A DNA stretch of 64,000 bases from Lysinibacillus sp. JNUCC-52. Lineage in GTDB: Bacteria; Bacillota; Bacilli; Bacillales_A; Planococcaceae. The DNA lies in assembly GCF_015999545.1 (NCBI RefSeq), contig NZ_CP065546.1, positions 620,001-684,000 of the forward strand. Reading direction: 5' to 3'. The notes under the pieces were generated by a model. It did not search any database, was not told where the DNA came from, and saw nothing but the letters and a program-made list of their open reading frames with translations. The position numbers were made by a program, and so were the translations under genes. How positions within the stretch are numbered: position 1 is the first letter of the stretch; the number at the start of each line of letters is the position of its first letter. Positions 1-7,276 of this stretch are shown here, in pieces.

Positions 1-228
1 AACCTATGTGTCATTCATCGTAGAGTTGACTATTTCAATAGAAGGAAAATGTCTATTAAATAGTCTTTTAGCTACCAAATTTCAATTTCCATCCTATCTA
101 CTCCATCTCCAAATATTCGAACTATAACAATCTATTCCTTGTCCTAATCCAGTATGATAATAATTAATATAGAGATTTAAATTTTTGTCCTATCGGTGAC
201 GTAAACTTGCAATCGTTACTTGCTCGAC

Positions 229-269
229 AAAAAAGACACTCCCTAACATTCAGCATCAAAGGGAGTGTC
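229..269 (-). terminator. Rho-independent terminator of the ABC transporter operon
   Basis: On the minus strand, arms GACACTCCCT and AGGGAGTGTC pair around a 15-nt loop and are followed by a run of T. It lies 10 bp past the permease stop, so it should end the padR-ABC transcript. I see no gene in bases 1-228. Confidence 0.8.
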
Positions 270-279
270 CATTACTTTA

Positions 280-987
280 TCAAGTACTATATTTAAATGA
301 TTTCAATGATAGGCAAAGTGCTAAGACGAAGCATCCAATTAAGATAAATAAGGACTGGCACCAACTAGTCAAATTCATTAGTAAAGCCCCTTTAATTCCA
401 TGTAAAAACCATTCAAATGGATTGATTAAACTGATATATTGGACCATTTTAGGAGATTTATCCATTGAGAAAAATGCATTACTACATAGTAGCATTGGTA
501 TCATGAGCGCATTAGCCGACATACTTAAATGCCCTTCATTTTTTACTAAACTTGAAACAAAAAAACTAAGAAATACAAAACTTAAAGATGCTATTAAAAT
601 AATGGGAGTCATGAAAAGGATCGTGTTGAACGAGAGATGTAGTGGATGAATGACTTTGTAAAAGAAAAGCACGATATATGAAAGTATTATGGCGATGAAC
701 GACCATGCACAAGAAACGCTAATAATATACTTCCATAAAGGCAAAGGAGTTGCGTGAAGCAAATTGTAAACGCCTCTCTTGCGTTGTGATAAAGAGACAA
801 AAGCAGTAGTCATAAATGAATAAAAGAACACACTAGTTGCAATAATTCCATTCACATAGTTTTCAGCATAGCCTGGGGTAAATATTTTTATGGCAACAAT
901 CGCAGTAAACGGCATGATAATTGACCAAAAAAGTAGGTACATATCTTTTATTGCAACTTTCAAATTTAACATGAAAATAGCCTTCAT
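280..987 (-). CDS. ABC-2 type transporter permease
   Basis: The 235-aa product has about six hydrophobic segments and no soluble domain, as expected for the membrane half of an ABC-2 exporter. The motif LINPFEWFLHGIKG near the C-terminus resembles the conserved loop between the last helices of this family. It follows the ATPase gene by 13 bp in the same direction and should form a transporter with it. The substrate cannot be told; PadR-controlled ABC-2 pairs often act in drug or peptide resistance. Confidence 0.8.
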   Translation of the reverse strand: MKAIFMLNLKVAIKDMYLLFWSIIMPFTAIVAIKIFTPGYAENYVNGIIATSVFFYSFMTTAFVSLSQRKRGVYNLLHATPLPLWKYIISVSCAWSFIAIILSYIVLFFYKVIHPLHLSFNTILFMTPIILIASLSFVFLSFFVSSLVKNEGHLSMSANALMIPMLLCSNAFFSMDKSPKMVQYISLINPFEWFLHGIKGALLMNLTSWCQSLFILIGCFVLALCLSLKSFKYST

Positions 988-1000
988 TGAATCCTTCCCC

Positions 1001-1696
1001 TCACTTCGTTAATTTTAAAAATAAATCTTCTAAATTTTGAGTATGATATTTCGCTAGTAAATCATGGTGAGTACCGACCGCAACAATTTTACCTTTATTC
1101 ATCATAATGATTCGGTCAGCAATATTGCTCACTTCCAACATATCGTGAGAAGCAAAAAGCACCGCCACACCTTTTTCCTTTAAACTTTTCAGCATGCTTT
1201 GAATGTCCTTTTGGCCTCTTAAATCTAATCCAGCAGACGGCTCATCCAAAATTACTAATTTGGGATTATGCAACGTTGTCACAACAATGGCTAAACGCTT
1301 TTGTTGACCTAAAGATAATTTAATGGCAGGCGTATTTTTTACATGTAATAAATCAAAAGAAGCAAGTTTTGCCTCAATCATTTTATTGGAAAGAACAACA
1401 TTATAAAATGCAGCGAATAGTTTAATATTATCCTCTACCGAAAAGCCTTCAAAAAAAGGAGTAGACTGGAGCTGGGTGCCAATTTCTTTTTTATAATTTG
1501 GCGTCCAGTAATGAATCGTTCCAGCATCTTGAGCAATAATGCCAAGAAGCATACCGATTGTTGTTGTTTTACCAGCGCCATTCGACCCTATTAGTGCAAT
1601 TGTTTCCCCCTCTTCAATCTCGAAATTTATAGCATCAACAACACAACAATCTTTATAGTATTTTGTTAAATTACAAGCACTTATTAGTTTTTTCAC
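1001..1696 (-). CDS. ABC transporter ATP-binding protein
   Basis: This is a 231-aa ATPase with Walker A (GSNGAGKTT), signature LSLGQQKR, Walker B (LVILDEPSAGLD) and the switch His in FASHD. I chose the GTG at 1696 (VKKLISACNL) because a GGGGG ribosome site lies a few bases upstream; the open frame runs on to 1762 but without a ribosome site. It powers the permease encoded downstream. A palindrome at 1720-1739, between padR and this start, suggests its own PadR-controlled promoter. Confidence 0.88.
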   Translation of the reverse strand: MKKLISACNLTKYYKDCCVVDAINFEIEEGETIALIGSNGAGKTTTIGMLLGIIAQDAGTIHYWTPNYKKEIGTQLQSTPFFEGFSVEDNIKLFAAFYNVVLSNKMIEAKLASFDLLHVKNTPAIKLSLGQQKRLAIVVTTLHNPKLVILDEPSAGLDLRGQKDIQSMLKSLKEKGVAVLFASHDMLEVSNIADRIIMMNKGKIVAVGTHHDLLAKYHTQNLEDLFLKLTK

Positions 1697-1719
1697 TAGC
1701 TGCCCCCTATTCAACATTG

Positions 1720-1739
1720 TATACTCAACTTTGACTATA
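1720..1739. promoter_or_regulatory. Putative PadR operator 1
   Basis: The 20 bp match TATAnTCAAnnTTGAnTATA exactly in both arms. It lies 23 bp upstream of the ABC ATPase start. The same pattern with one mismatch precedes padR at 2332-2351. Both positions would let the regulator control itself and its transporter. The operator role is inferred. Confidence 0.6.
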
Positions 1740-1762
1740 AACGTATTTTTTAACTCCCTCAT

Positions 1763-2317
1763 TCATTCGAGAGAGTTATTTTGATCTTTTTGCATTATCT
1801 TTATAGCTTGCTGGACAAATTTTTGTTGAACTTTCACAATTTCCAACATATTAGCAAATGCTAGTTGCGTTAGCTCTGGAATTTCACCTTGCATCGCATG
1901 CATTTTCGCCTGATAACCGACTGTTATAGCTTTTTCTTCATCGTCCAAAATTTTCTTTTGCTTTTCCAATGCACAAATAGCTTTTTCATTAGGAAGCTTA
2001 AATGCAAAGGACACACCCGAGTACAATGTCGTGGGATACACAACAGAAGATTGTTCTAGCGCTTCGATAATTAATTGCTGTTCATATGCTTTGCCCTTTT
2101 CAGTAATTTGGTAAATAGCCTTTTGTCTAAGTCCTGTCGATTCAATACTGGCAACCTCGATATATCCATCTTTTTCAAGCTTTTTCAGAGCATTGTAGAT
2201 AGAGCCAATAAGAACGCCACCCCATCTTTCGGCATCATTCAATTCAAGCATTACTTTAATATCGTAGCCAGTCATCGGCTTTAAGCCCAGCATTGCAAGT
2301 ACTAATAATTTCGTCAC
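1763..2317 (-). CDS. PadR family transcriptional regulator
   Basis: The 184-aa protein starts with a PadR winged helix (LVLAMLGLKPMTGYDIK, then GSIYNALKKLEKDGYIE) and ends in a helical dimerisation region rich in Glu and Lys. The GTG at 2317 is preferred because AAAGGTG lies 6 bp upstream; the frame extends to 2383 without a ribosome site. PadR proteins usually repress a neighbouring transporter and are released by its substrate. Here the ABC genes lie directly downstream, and matching palindromes precede both padR and the ATPase gene. Confidence 0.88.
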   Translation of the reverse strand: MTKLLVLAMLGLKPMTGYDIKVMLELNDAERWGGVLIGSIYNALKKLEKDGYIEVASIESTGLRQKAIYQITEKGKAYEQQLIIEALEQSSVVYPTTLYSGVSFAFKLPNEKAICALEKQKKILDDEEKAITVGYQAKMHAMQGEIPELTQLAFANMLEIVKVQQKFVQQAIKIMQKDQNNSLE

Positions 2318-2331
2318 AATAATCACCTTTT

Positions 2332-2351
2332 TATATTCAACGTTGAGTAAA
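2332..2351. promoter_or_regulatory. Putative PadR operator 2
   Basis: This site (TATATTCAACGTTGAGTAAA) fits TATAnTCAAnnTTGAnTATA with one mismatch. It ends 15 bp before the padR start, where bound protein would cover the promoter or leader. It pairs with the perfect copy at 1720-1739. Confidence 0.55.
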
Positions 2352-2383
2352 TTGAATATAACTGGAAATTCATTGTTTGTCAA

Positions 2384-2704
2384 TAGATGCTTACCTACTG
2401 TGATGACGCATCTCCATTGATTTCAAAAGATTTATAATACATAAATACAACTTTAATTTTTATTTTTGTGGTATACTACTTTGAGTAGCACCATCAAAGG
2501 GCACAACCAATTCTCTAGCTGTAGCGTATTTCATACGTTGCAGCTTTTTTAGCTCTAATTGAATGCTTAGGCTTGAGTGTGCGTAGGTCTGGCACATCTA
2601 AACGCTTTGTAAAGAAGAAATGGTACATAAATTAGTATTATATCTATATAAATCCAATCAATACATTAAAGTAAATATAATCGTCTTGAATAATATACAG
2701 TTTT
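2384..2704. other. Intergenic region with an orphan hairpin
   Basis: No gene is supported here. A plus-strand terminator-like hairpin occupies 2517-2550: arms AGCTG-CGTA and TACG-CAGCT are followed by six T. No plus-strand gene feeds into it, so it may be a remnant or end a small RNA. A short inverted repeat CTACT/AGTAG lies near 2478. Confidence 0.35.
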
Positions 2705-2750
2705 AACAAGAAAAGCCACGCTCATATAATTGAACGTGGCTTTTCTTGTT
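2705..2750 (-). terminator. Terminator after the secreted protein gene
   Basis: The arms AACAAGAAAAGCCACG and CGTGGCTTTTCTTGTT pair perfectly over 16 bp with a 14-nt loop. A/T tracts on both sides let it work in either direction. It lies 16 bp past the stop of the minus-strand gene 2767-3210. Confidence 0.85.
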
Positions 2751-2766
2751 ATAGCAAAACCTTCTT

Positions 2767-3210
2767 TTAGTTAATAAATGTAGAAATCTTTCCACTATAG
2801 GTAGCTAAATAACCCTTTCCCGCTGGCATAGCTCCTTGTAATCTTAGATTTCCTCTATATAAATAACCATCAATCCATTTTTCATAAGGATACAATGTTG
2901 GTATAGAACTATTAAATGTATAGTACACTTGATGTGATGCATCTGCATAAAGATAAAAACCTCGCGGATTAATATCAGATTTAGTGATTGTCTCTGATAT
3001 TATTTCTCCATCTTCATATTCTTTATTGATGTCGAAGCCAAGTGGTAGTTCTTCAGGTTCTGCTACAGATTCTGCTATAGGCTCTGCTATTGGTGTAATT
3101 TCCCTAACATCATTAGAGCTTGTTTCCTCGGCAGCTAAAGAGATTGCCGAAAATGCAAAAATTCCAAAAACTAATGTAAACGCGCACAACAAAATACTTA
3201 GTCTCTTCAT
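2767..3210 (-). CDS. Small secreted protein with acidic AEP repeats
   Basis: The 147-aa precursor begins with a clear signal peptide (MKRLSILLCAFTLVFG..., likely cut after SLAA). A low-complexity acidic stretch (IAEPIAESVAEPEE) follows, then an aromatic-rich C-terminal domain of about 85 residues with many Tyr and Gly. Three ATGs compete (3210, 3219, 3222). I chose 3210 since the AAGGAG site overlaps or abuts the other two. I do not recognise the family. It is monocistronic with its own terminator. Confidence 0.6.
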   Translation of the reverse strand: MKRLSILLCAFTLVFGIFAFSAISLAAEETSSNDVREITPIAEPIAESVAEPEELPLGFDINKEYEDGEIISETITKSDINPRGFYLYADASHQVYYTFNSSIPTLYPYEKWIDGYLYRGNLRLQGAMPAGKGYLATYSGKISTFIN

Positions 3211-3294
3211 TTTCTTCATCATCTCCTTAATATTGAAAATCACTTTAATTATAAAAAACAAACACATAATATTCAATATTTTTTCACAATTCAA

Positions 3295-3566
3295 ACTACT
3301 AAAATTAAAAAGTTCAGGCTCAATATTAATGAAGTAACTAGACTTTTAATAACGGTTATTTATCCAATGACAAGATGACATGTACAGATTACTACTGTGT
3401 GCTGGGGGTTATTGGAATAAGGGTATCGCCACTGTCAAAAAATGGATTTTTGAAGAAAACTTATTAAGACAAGCATCTTTCTGGTCTGGTGAAGGAATTA
3501 TTGATTTAGAAATTCACAGCACACAGCATCTTGCAAGAGGATTACGATGGCAAAATTCTTATCTAG
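3295..3566. other. Intergenic region; possible acetyltransferase relic
   Basis: A plus-strand open frame at 3380-3583 contains YWNKGIATVKKW, which recalls the loop before the GNAT acetyl-CoA site (YWnKGiAtEa). It has no ribosome site and the downstream part does not continue as GNAT. I treat it as a possible gene relic, not a gene. Confidence 0.25.
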
Positions 3567-3608
3567 GCAAGCACTCTATATAGGAATAACCCCGTTTAGA
3601 GTGCTTGC
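3567..3608. terminator. Perfect 12-bp inverted repeat
   Basis: GCAAGCACTCTA and TAGAGTGCTTGC form a perfect stem with an 18-nt loop. There is no T-run directly after it on either strand, so termination is less certain than a simple hairpin role. It lies 42 bp past the stop of minus-strand gene 3651-3848. Confidence 0.45.
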
Positions 3609-3650
3609 GCGTTTAGCTGAATGGCGTTTGTCACTAATTTTAGAATATAC

Positions 3651-3848
3651 CTAATTATTTTCTTTATTTTTCAAAATGTTTTTAAGCTCTAAAAATCCCG
3701 AGATTAGCATTAATATAGCTAACGGTATAAATAAGAGTACAAACACTTCTTGGTTTATGTTATTTGTAATTAATAGAAGTAAGGCAAGGATTGTGATTAC
3801 AGTAATAAAGCCTACATATTTATAATATTTGTTGGAAGTACATTGCAC
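3651..3848 (-). CDS. Small two-helix membrane protein
   Basis: This 65-aa product has two hydrophobic helices (about residues 12-29 and 33-52) and a basic tail ending in KNILKNKENN. The layout recalls small DUF3953-type membrane proteins, but the match is weak. The GTG start is poor: an AGAAAGG motif abuts it. Function unknown. Confidence 0.45.
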   Translation of the reverse strand: MQCTSNKYYKYVGFITVITILALLLLITNNINQEVFVLLFIPLAILMLISGFLELKNILKNKENN

Positions 3849-3970
3849 CCTTTCTAACTTTTTAATTATTTGATTTTTCGGTTATTCCTAGTATATAAAT
3901 TAGGTAGTTCTACATATGACATTTATTAGTTCCTTCAGCAACAGATAATAGCAAAAGGGAGGTGAATTTT

Positions 3971-4063
3971 GTGAAAAATAAAACTATTTTTTATATTTTT
4001 TTAACATTATTCGTCATTTTCTGTCTAGGGATGCTATCATTCTATAGTCTTAGCAATGAATAG
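3971..4063 (+). CDS. 30-aa single-helix membrane peptide
   Basis: A very good ribosome site (GGGAGGTG) sits 6 bp before GTG. The frame encodes KNKT, then one hydrophobic helix (IFYIFLTLFVIFCLGML), then a short polar end. The terminator at 4130-4171 lies downstream. Such peptides are usually missed by gene callers. No family recognised. Confidence 0.5.
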   Translation: MKNKTIFYIFLTLFVIFCLGMLSFYSLSNE

Positions 4064-4129
4064 CAATGTTTATCTATCATCATTCGTATCCAGGCAAACA
4101 GCCCAATCTATAACCATTTTAATGCAATA

Positions 4130-4171
4130 AAAGTACTCTAAACAGGTGTAGCCTTGTTTAAAGTACTTTTA
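4130..4171. terminator. Bidirectional terminator
   Basis: The arms AAAGTACTCTAAACA and TGTTTAAAGTACTTT pair with one mismatch, with A/T runs outside. It separates the convergent small ORF at 3971-4063 and the minus-strand gene 4187-4585. Confidence 0.75.
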
Positions 4172-4186
4172 TTGATTAGTACAATC

Positions 4187-4585
4187 TTATGATTTCATTT
4201 CTTGCCATTTCCAATATGCTTCATATAGCATATCGTGTAGAAATTCCTCATACTCTCGTTCCTCATCTAGACCTCTCTGTTCTAGTTTTAGCCCTAACCA
4301 CACCGTATCATCATTTCTAAATTTAGGATCACCAACACCATCTATAATACAGAAAAAGTGAAAAAAGGTTGAAAGCATCCGATCGCGAACAATCTTTTCA
4401 ATGCCACATATACTATGAAAATCAAATTCATTTGCTTTTAACGCTTTAACTTCTTCATCAGTTAATTTTAACTCTTCCTCTACGCCTATTATCGCATTTT
4501 CTGGATGACGTAAACTATCACCCATTTTAGAGTATTCTTTAATTAATTCATGAACCTCCATTAGTAAACTCATTTGACTATCCAT
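4187..4585 (-). CDS. Hypothetical protein, last gene of the protease-toxin module
   Basis: The 132-aa soluble, acidic, mostly helical protein has a Trp- and Phe-containing core (RMLSTFFHFFCIIDG, then DDTVWLGLKL) and an EYEEFLHDMLYEAYWKW tail. I do not recognise the family. It sits 75 bp after the DUF2019-like gene and shares its direction. That position, behind a toxin, is typical of immunity genes. A role as a second or orphan immunity protein is inferred from context only. Confidence 0.6.
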   Translation of the reverse strand: MDSQMSLLMEVHELIKEYSKMGDSLRHPENAIIGVEEELKLTDEEVKALKANEFDFHSICGIEKIVRDRMLSTFFHFFCIIDGVGDPKFRNDDTVWLGLKLEQRGLDEEREYEEFLHDMLYEAYWKWQEMKS

Positions 4586-4660
4586 CTAAATCACCACTTT
4601 TAAGTTAATTTAGAGAAAAATCCTCAACTATCATTTCTGAGCTATTTTCTTAGTGGTAGC

Positions 4661-5032
4661 TTATTTACTTACGCCATACAGTTTAAAAAGTTCGCCGGAT
4701 TCATATTGTTCAAGAACTATGCTTGCATGAAAACTGGTCATATTCTGTCCCATTCCTGCAATCTTTTCAAGCATTTTTAAAGCATCCGCTCTGCGATAGT
4801 CCACTACAATTGCATAAATACTGCAAACATATAAAACAAAAGTATTTTCATGTAGAAACAACTCATCTAACACTGCTGTAGCAAGTTCGGATGATTGCTT
4901 TAGTTGATCCAAAATAACTAGCAATGCCCTATTGGATTTATTTCCTCTTTTATAATCTCCAGTCATCTGCGTTTCTTCTGCTATCAAGCAATGATTGATA
5001 AATGTTTCAACTAATATTTTCTCATCTTGCAC
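4661..5032 (-). CDS. DUF2019-like candidate immunity protein
   Basis: This 123-aa helical protein contains RRADALKMLEKIAGMGQNMTSFHASIVLEQYESGEL. The order ALkxLexIa-SfxAxxvLexyesGeL matches the DUF2019 pattern I recall, a HEAT-like fold found next to toxins. It starts 17 bp after the toxin stop with a GAGGTGATA ribosome site, so the two are probably cotranscribed. It is the best candidate for neutralising the nuclease toxin. Binding to the toxin is inferred. Confidence 0.65.
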   Translation of the reverse strand: MQDEKILVETFINHCLIAEETQMTGDYKRGNKSNRALLVILDQLKQSSELATAVLDELFLHENTFVLYVCSIYAIVVDYRRADALKMLEKIAGMGQNMTSFHASIVLEQYESGELFKLYGVSK

Positions 5033-5049
5033 ATTATCACCTCATATTA

Positions 5050-5949
5050 TTATCGTAGACTATCCATAATTTTTATACCATAATCATATTGATAATCCCA
5101 ACTCTTTCCAGCTATCCAATCCCTTACTCGTTTACCTTCCGTATGAGGTTGAATAGAATTATAGTATCCTGTAATTCTTTGATGATGTTGTATATCAATG
5201 GATACGATATTACGAGTATTGTGAATAGATGTTTTACTAAAGCCAGACTTTGCAATTTGTGATTGTTCAACAATATGATGCCATTGTCTATTTGTACCAG
5301 CATTCCCTAAGAATTTTCTTAAAGAGTCAAAACTATTAAAGCCTCTATGAGATAAGTTTTTAATTGGTACTCCAAGAACATACCTGGCAGTTGTTCGAAT
5401 TGCAACTCCTCCAACAACATACACAAAAACCGGTAATACAGAAGCATTTAATTCAGTTGAATCAATATTGTAAACTTCACCTGTTTCAATGTCTTGTAAA
5501 CTTGCTTTAAATACATCGTCTTTGTTTTCATGCACAACTGCCGCGAGTTTTTTATGAATCTCTTCACCTTTATCGTCTATAAAGGTACTAGTTAAGATAA
5601 TTGTATCGCTTTCTGGATACATATCTAACTCAAATCTAGCATCGAAATCAGTTGTTTTTAAATTAAGAGTTACAATAATTTGTCCATTTTTAAGGAATTC
5701 GATGCCTAAATCCAAAGATTCAATATCTTCAAGTGTTTCCTTTCCATATAAATTTTTAATTTCGTTTTCTATCTCTTTCCTTATTTCCCTTTCTACATCT
5801 TTAATTTCTGTATCAATATCATTTTGCAACTGTTTTTCATTATTATTTTCAATATTATTTATAGGTATAATCGTACTTGCACCTGCAGGCGGGATAGTTA
5901 CACCGAAAATCAAAAAAATAACCATTAATATAGAGATAATCTTTTTCAT
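5050..5949 (-). CDS. Secreted polymorphic toxin, SAR2788-like, with HNH-type C-terminal nuclease domain
   Basis: The 299-aa protein has a signal peptide (MKKIISILMVIFLIFG...), an acidic coiled region (residues 35-80) and a beta-rich middle domain. A short hydrophobic stretch follows near 170, then a C-terminal domain from about 210. That domain has WHHIVEQ, IHNTRNIVSID and HHQRITGYY, an H-H/N/H pattern typical of HNH/WHH nuclease toxins. AAAGGAG lies 8 bp before the ATG. The N-terminal region is clearly homologous to the toxin at 42712-43527, but the C-terminal domains differ, which is the hallmark of polymorphic toxins. The gene follows a subtilase by 19 bp and precedes a candidate immunity gene. 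The SAR2788 label is recalled from NCBI naming and unverified. Confidence 0.75.
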   Translation of the reverse strand: MKKIISILMVIFLIFGVTIPPAGASTIIPINNIENNNEKQLQNDIDTEIKDVEREIRKEIENEIKNLYGKETLEDIESLDLGIEFLKNGQIIVTLNLKTTDFDARFELDMYPESDTIILTSTFIDDKGEEIHKKLAAVVHENKDDVFKASLQDIETGEVYNIDSTELNASVLPVFVYVVGGVAIRTTARYVLGVPIKNLSHRGFNSFDSLRKFLGNAGTNRQWHHIVEQSQIAKSGFSKTSIHNTRNIVSIDIQHHQRITGYYNSIQPHTEGKRVRDWIAGKSWDYQYDYGIKIMDSLR

Positions 5950-5968
5950 AAATAATCTCCTTTCGTTA

Positions 5969-6721
5969 TTAATTATCTTCTATAACCCCATATCCATATT
6001 CACGATCCAAACCTTCTTCACCTAAATCTTTTGCCTGTTGCTTTAACAGTGCCACTATTGATTCCTTACTTAACGATTTCTTTTTTGCAGCCATTAGGCT
6101 GGCAATATATTTAGTAGCTTTGGCAGTTGCATAGGACGTCCCAGTAAATTTTCTGTAATATCCATTTTTGTCTATAGCTACGACATCTTCTCCCACAAAG
6201 GCGAAATCAATTTTTCCTTTTCCTGTTGAACTAAGTCGTCTCAACTCAGTATCTGTAGCAGTAATAGATATCACTTCATCATATTTTGCTGGATAATCAA
6301 CACCAAAACCGAAAGTGTTGCCAGCAGCTGCAATAATAAGGATTCCATTTGCAACGGCTTTACCAATAACAGTTTTGACAGCTAAATTTTCCGTTTGGTA
6401 ACCAAAGCTGATATTGATAATATCTACTTCTTGCTCAATACACCATTCGATGGCTTTAACTAAGTCTTCTGCCTTCCCCTTACCGTCCTTGTCCAAAACT
6501 TTCACATCAATCAAGTCAATCTCACTATTTTCAATAATATTAGCAATTGGAGTTCCATGACTCATTTCATCAATAGTGGGCGATGTCGGGTCTATTGCAT
6601 TAAATTCATCAACAATACCACTTTCCAAAAATTCTTCATTAATACCACTATCTAAAATTGCCACCTTAAACCTTTCTTTTTGGACTTCCTGATTTTCTGA
6701 TACAACATGATGAGTAAACAC
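5969..6721 (-). CDS. Subtilisin-like S8 serine protease (5' end frameshifted)
   Basis: The 250-aa reading frame holds the S8 triad: Asp24 (AILDSGI), His55 (SHGTPIAN), Ser196 (GTSYATA), plus oxyanion Asn135 (AAGNT). There is no pro-domain. The frame continues upstream as a hydrophobic segment (FFVFATLIIILVFTHH) but has no start. A perfect AAGGAGG plus ATG at 6768 reads MKKFLFLYLLP-stop. One extra T in the T7 run (A7 on plus strand, 6749-6755) would join them into MKKFLFFVFATLIIILV..., a normal signal anchor. So the gene is frameshifted at a homopolymer, or phase-variable, or the run is miscalled. It heads the toxin operon. Confidence 0.8.
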   Translation of the reverse strand: MFTHHVVSENQEVQKERFKVAILDSGINEEFLESGIVDEFNAIDPTSPTIDEMSHGTPIANIIENSEIDLIDVKVLDKDGKGKAEDLVKAIEWCIEQEVDIINISFGYQTENLAVKTVIGKAVANGILIIAAAGNTFGFGVDYPAKYDEVISITATDTELRRLSSTGKGKIDFAFVGEDVVAIDKNGYYRKFTGTSYATAKATKYIASLMAAKKKSLSKESIVALLKQQAKDLGEEGLDREYGYGVIEDN

Positions 6722-6768
6722 TAAGATAATGATTAAGGTAGCAAATACAAAAAAAGAAACTTTTTCAT

Positions 6769-7206
6769 ATATACCTCCTTCAATACATTTCAGAAATTAA
6801 TAGTTTTGTCTTTCTCGACAATTATATATTAATTGAATATTTAAAAAAATTGAATACATTAAATACAAATTTACTCTTAAAATTCATTTTTTCGACACTT
6901 TTTTCAGTTCGAGTACAAAGGTTACTTAAATATTTCGACATTAAATTTGATAGTTTTATTAAAAAGGAATTTAATAAGAGAGTTCAGAAAGACTTTGATG
7001 AGTTTTTTCGTAAAAATACTGATTTTGCTATATATGTATGAGTCATTTTACTCCAAAAAAAGAACACACATTCCCCCCTCTTTAATTTCTTTATCGTGAA
7101 TATTTAGTTTTATACTAAGACAATGGTGCGAGAAGATAATTTAAAACTAGAAAATATAGTGTCGGATAATCTGTTGGTATTTTCTAACAATTATAGACGC
7201 AACCAA
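6769..7206. other. Upstream region of the protease-toxin operon
   Basis: The AAGGAGG ribosome site of the protease is at 6774-6780. An inverted repeat TTGTC-N6-GACAA lies near 6807-6822. An open frame at 6850-7041 begins with TTG, has no ribosome site and very biased AT-rich codons, so I do not call it. The half-site AATATTC near 6835-6841 resembles the Rgg-type box of the other toxin operon, but its second arm is poor. Confidence 0.3.
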
Positions 7207-7253
7207 CAAAAAAAGATTGTAAATGCCCCCGAAAATTAGGAGCATCTACAATC
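7207..7253 (-). terminator. Terminator of the acyl-CoA dehydrogenase operon
   Basis: On the minus strand GATTGTAGATGCTCC pairs with GGGGGCATTTACAATC (one bulge), followed by seven T. It lies 24 bp past the kinase gene stop. Confidence 0.85.
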
Positions 7254-7276
7254 AAACAGTCTCTATTAACCTACTT

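Noticed and set aside
2470..2490. Third PadR-like site (TATACTACTTTGAGTAG)
   Set aside because: The half-site spacing is two bases shorter than in the two good sites.
3380..3583. 67-aa plus-strand ORF with a GNAT-like YWNKGIAT motif
   Set aside because: No ribosome site, no continuing GNAT homology and odd composition; at best a relic.
6807..6841. Possible Rgg-type box before the first protease-toxin operon
   Set aside because: Only the AATATTC arm is present; the second arm differs at several bases and no -10 lies 25 bp away.
6850..7041. 63-aa plus-strand ORF upstream of the protease-toxin operon
   Set aside because: TTG start without a ribosome site and codon use that mirrors AT-rich spacer DNA.
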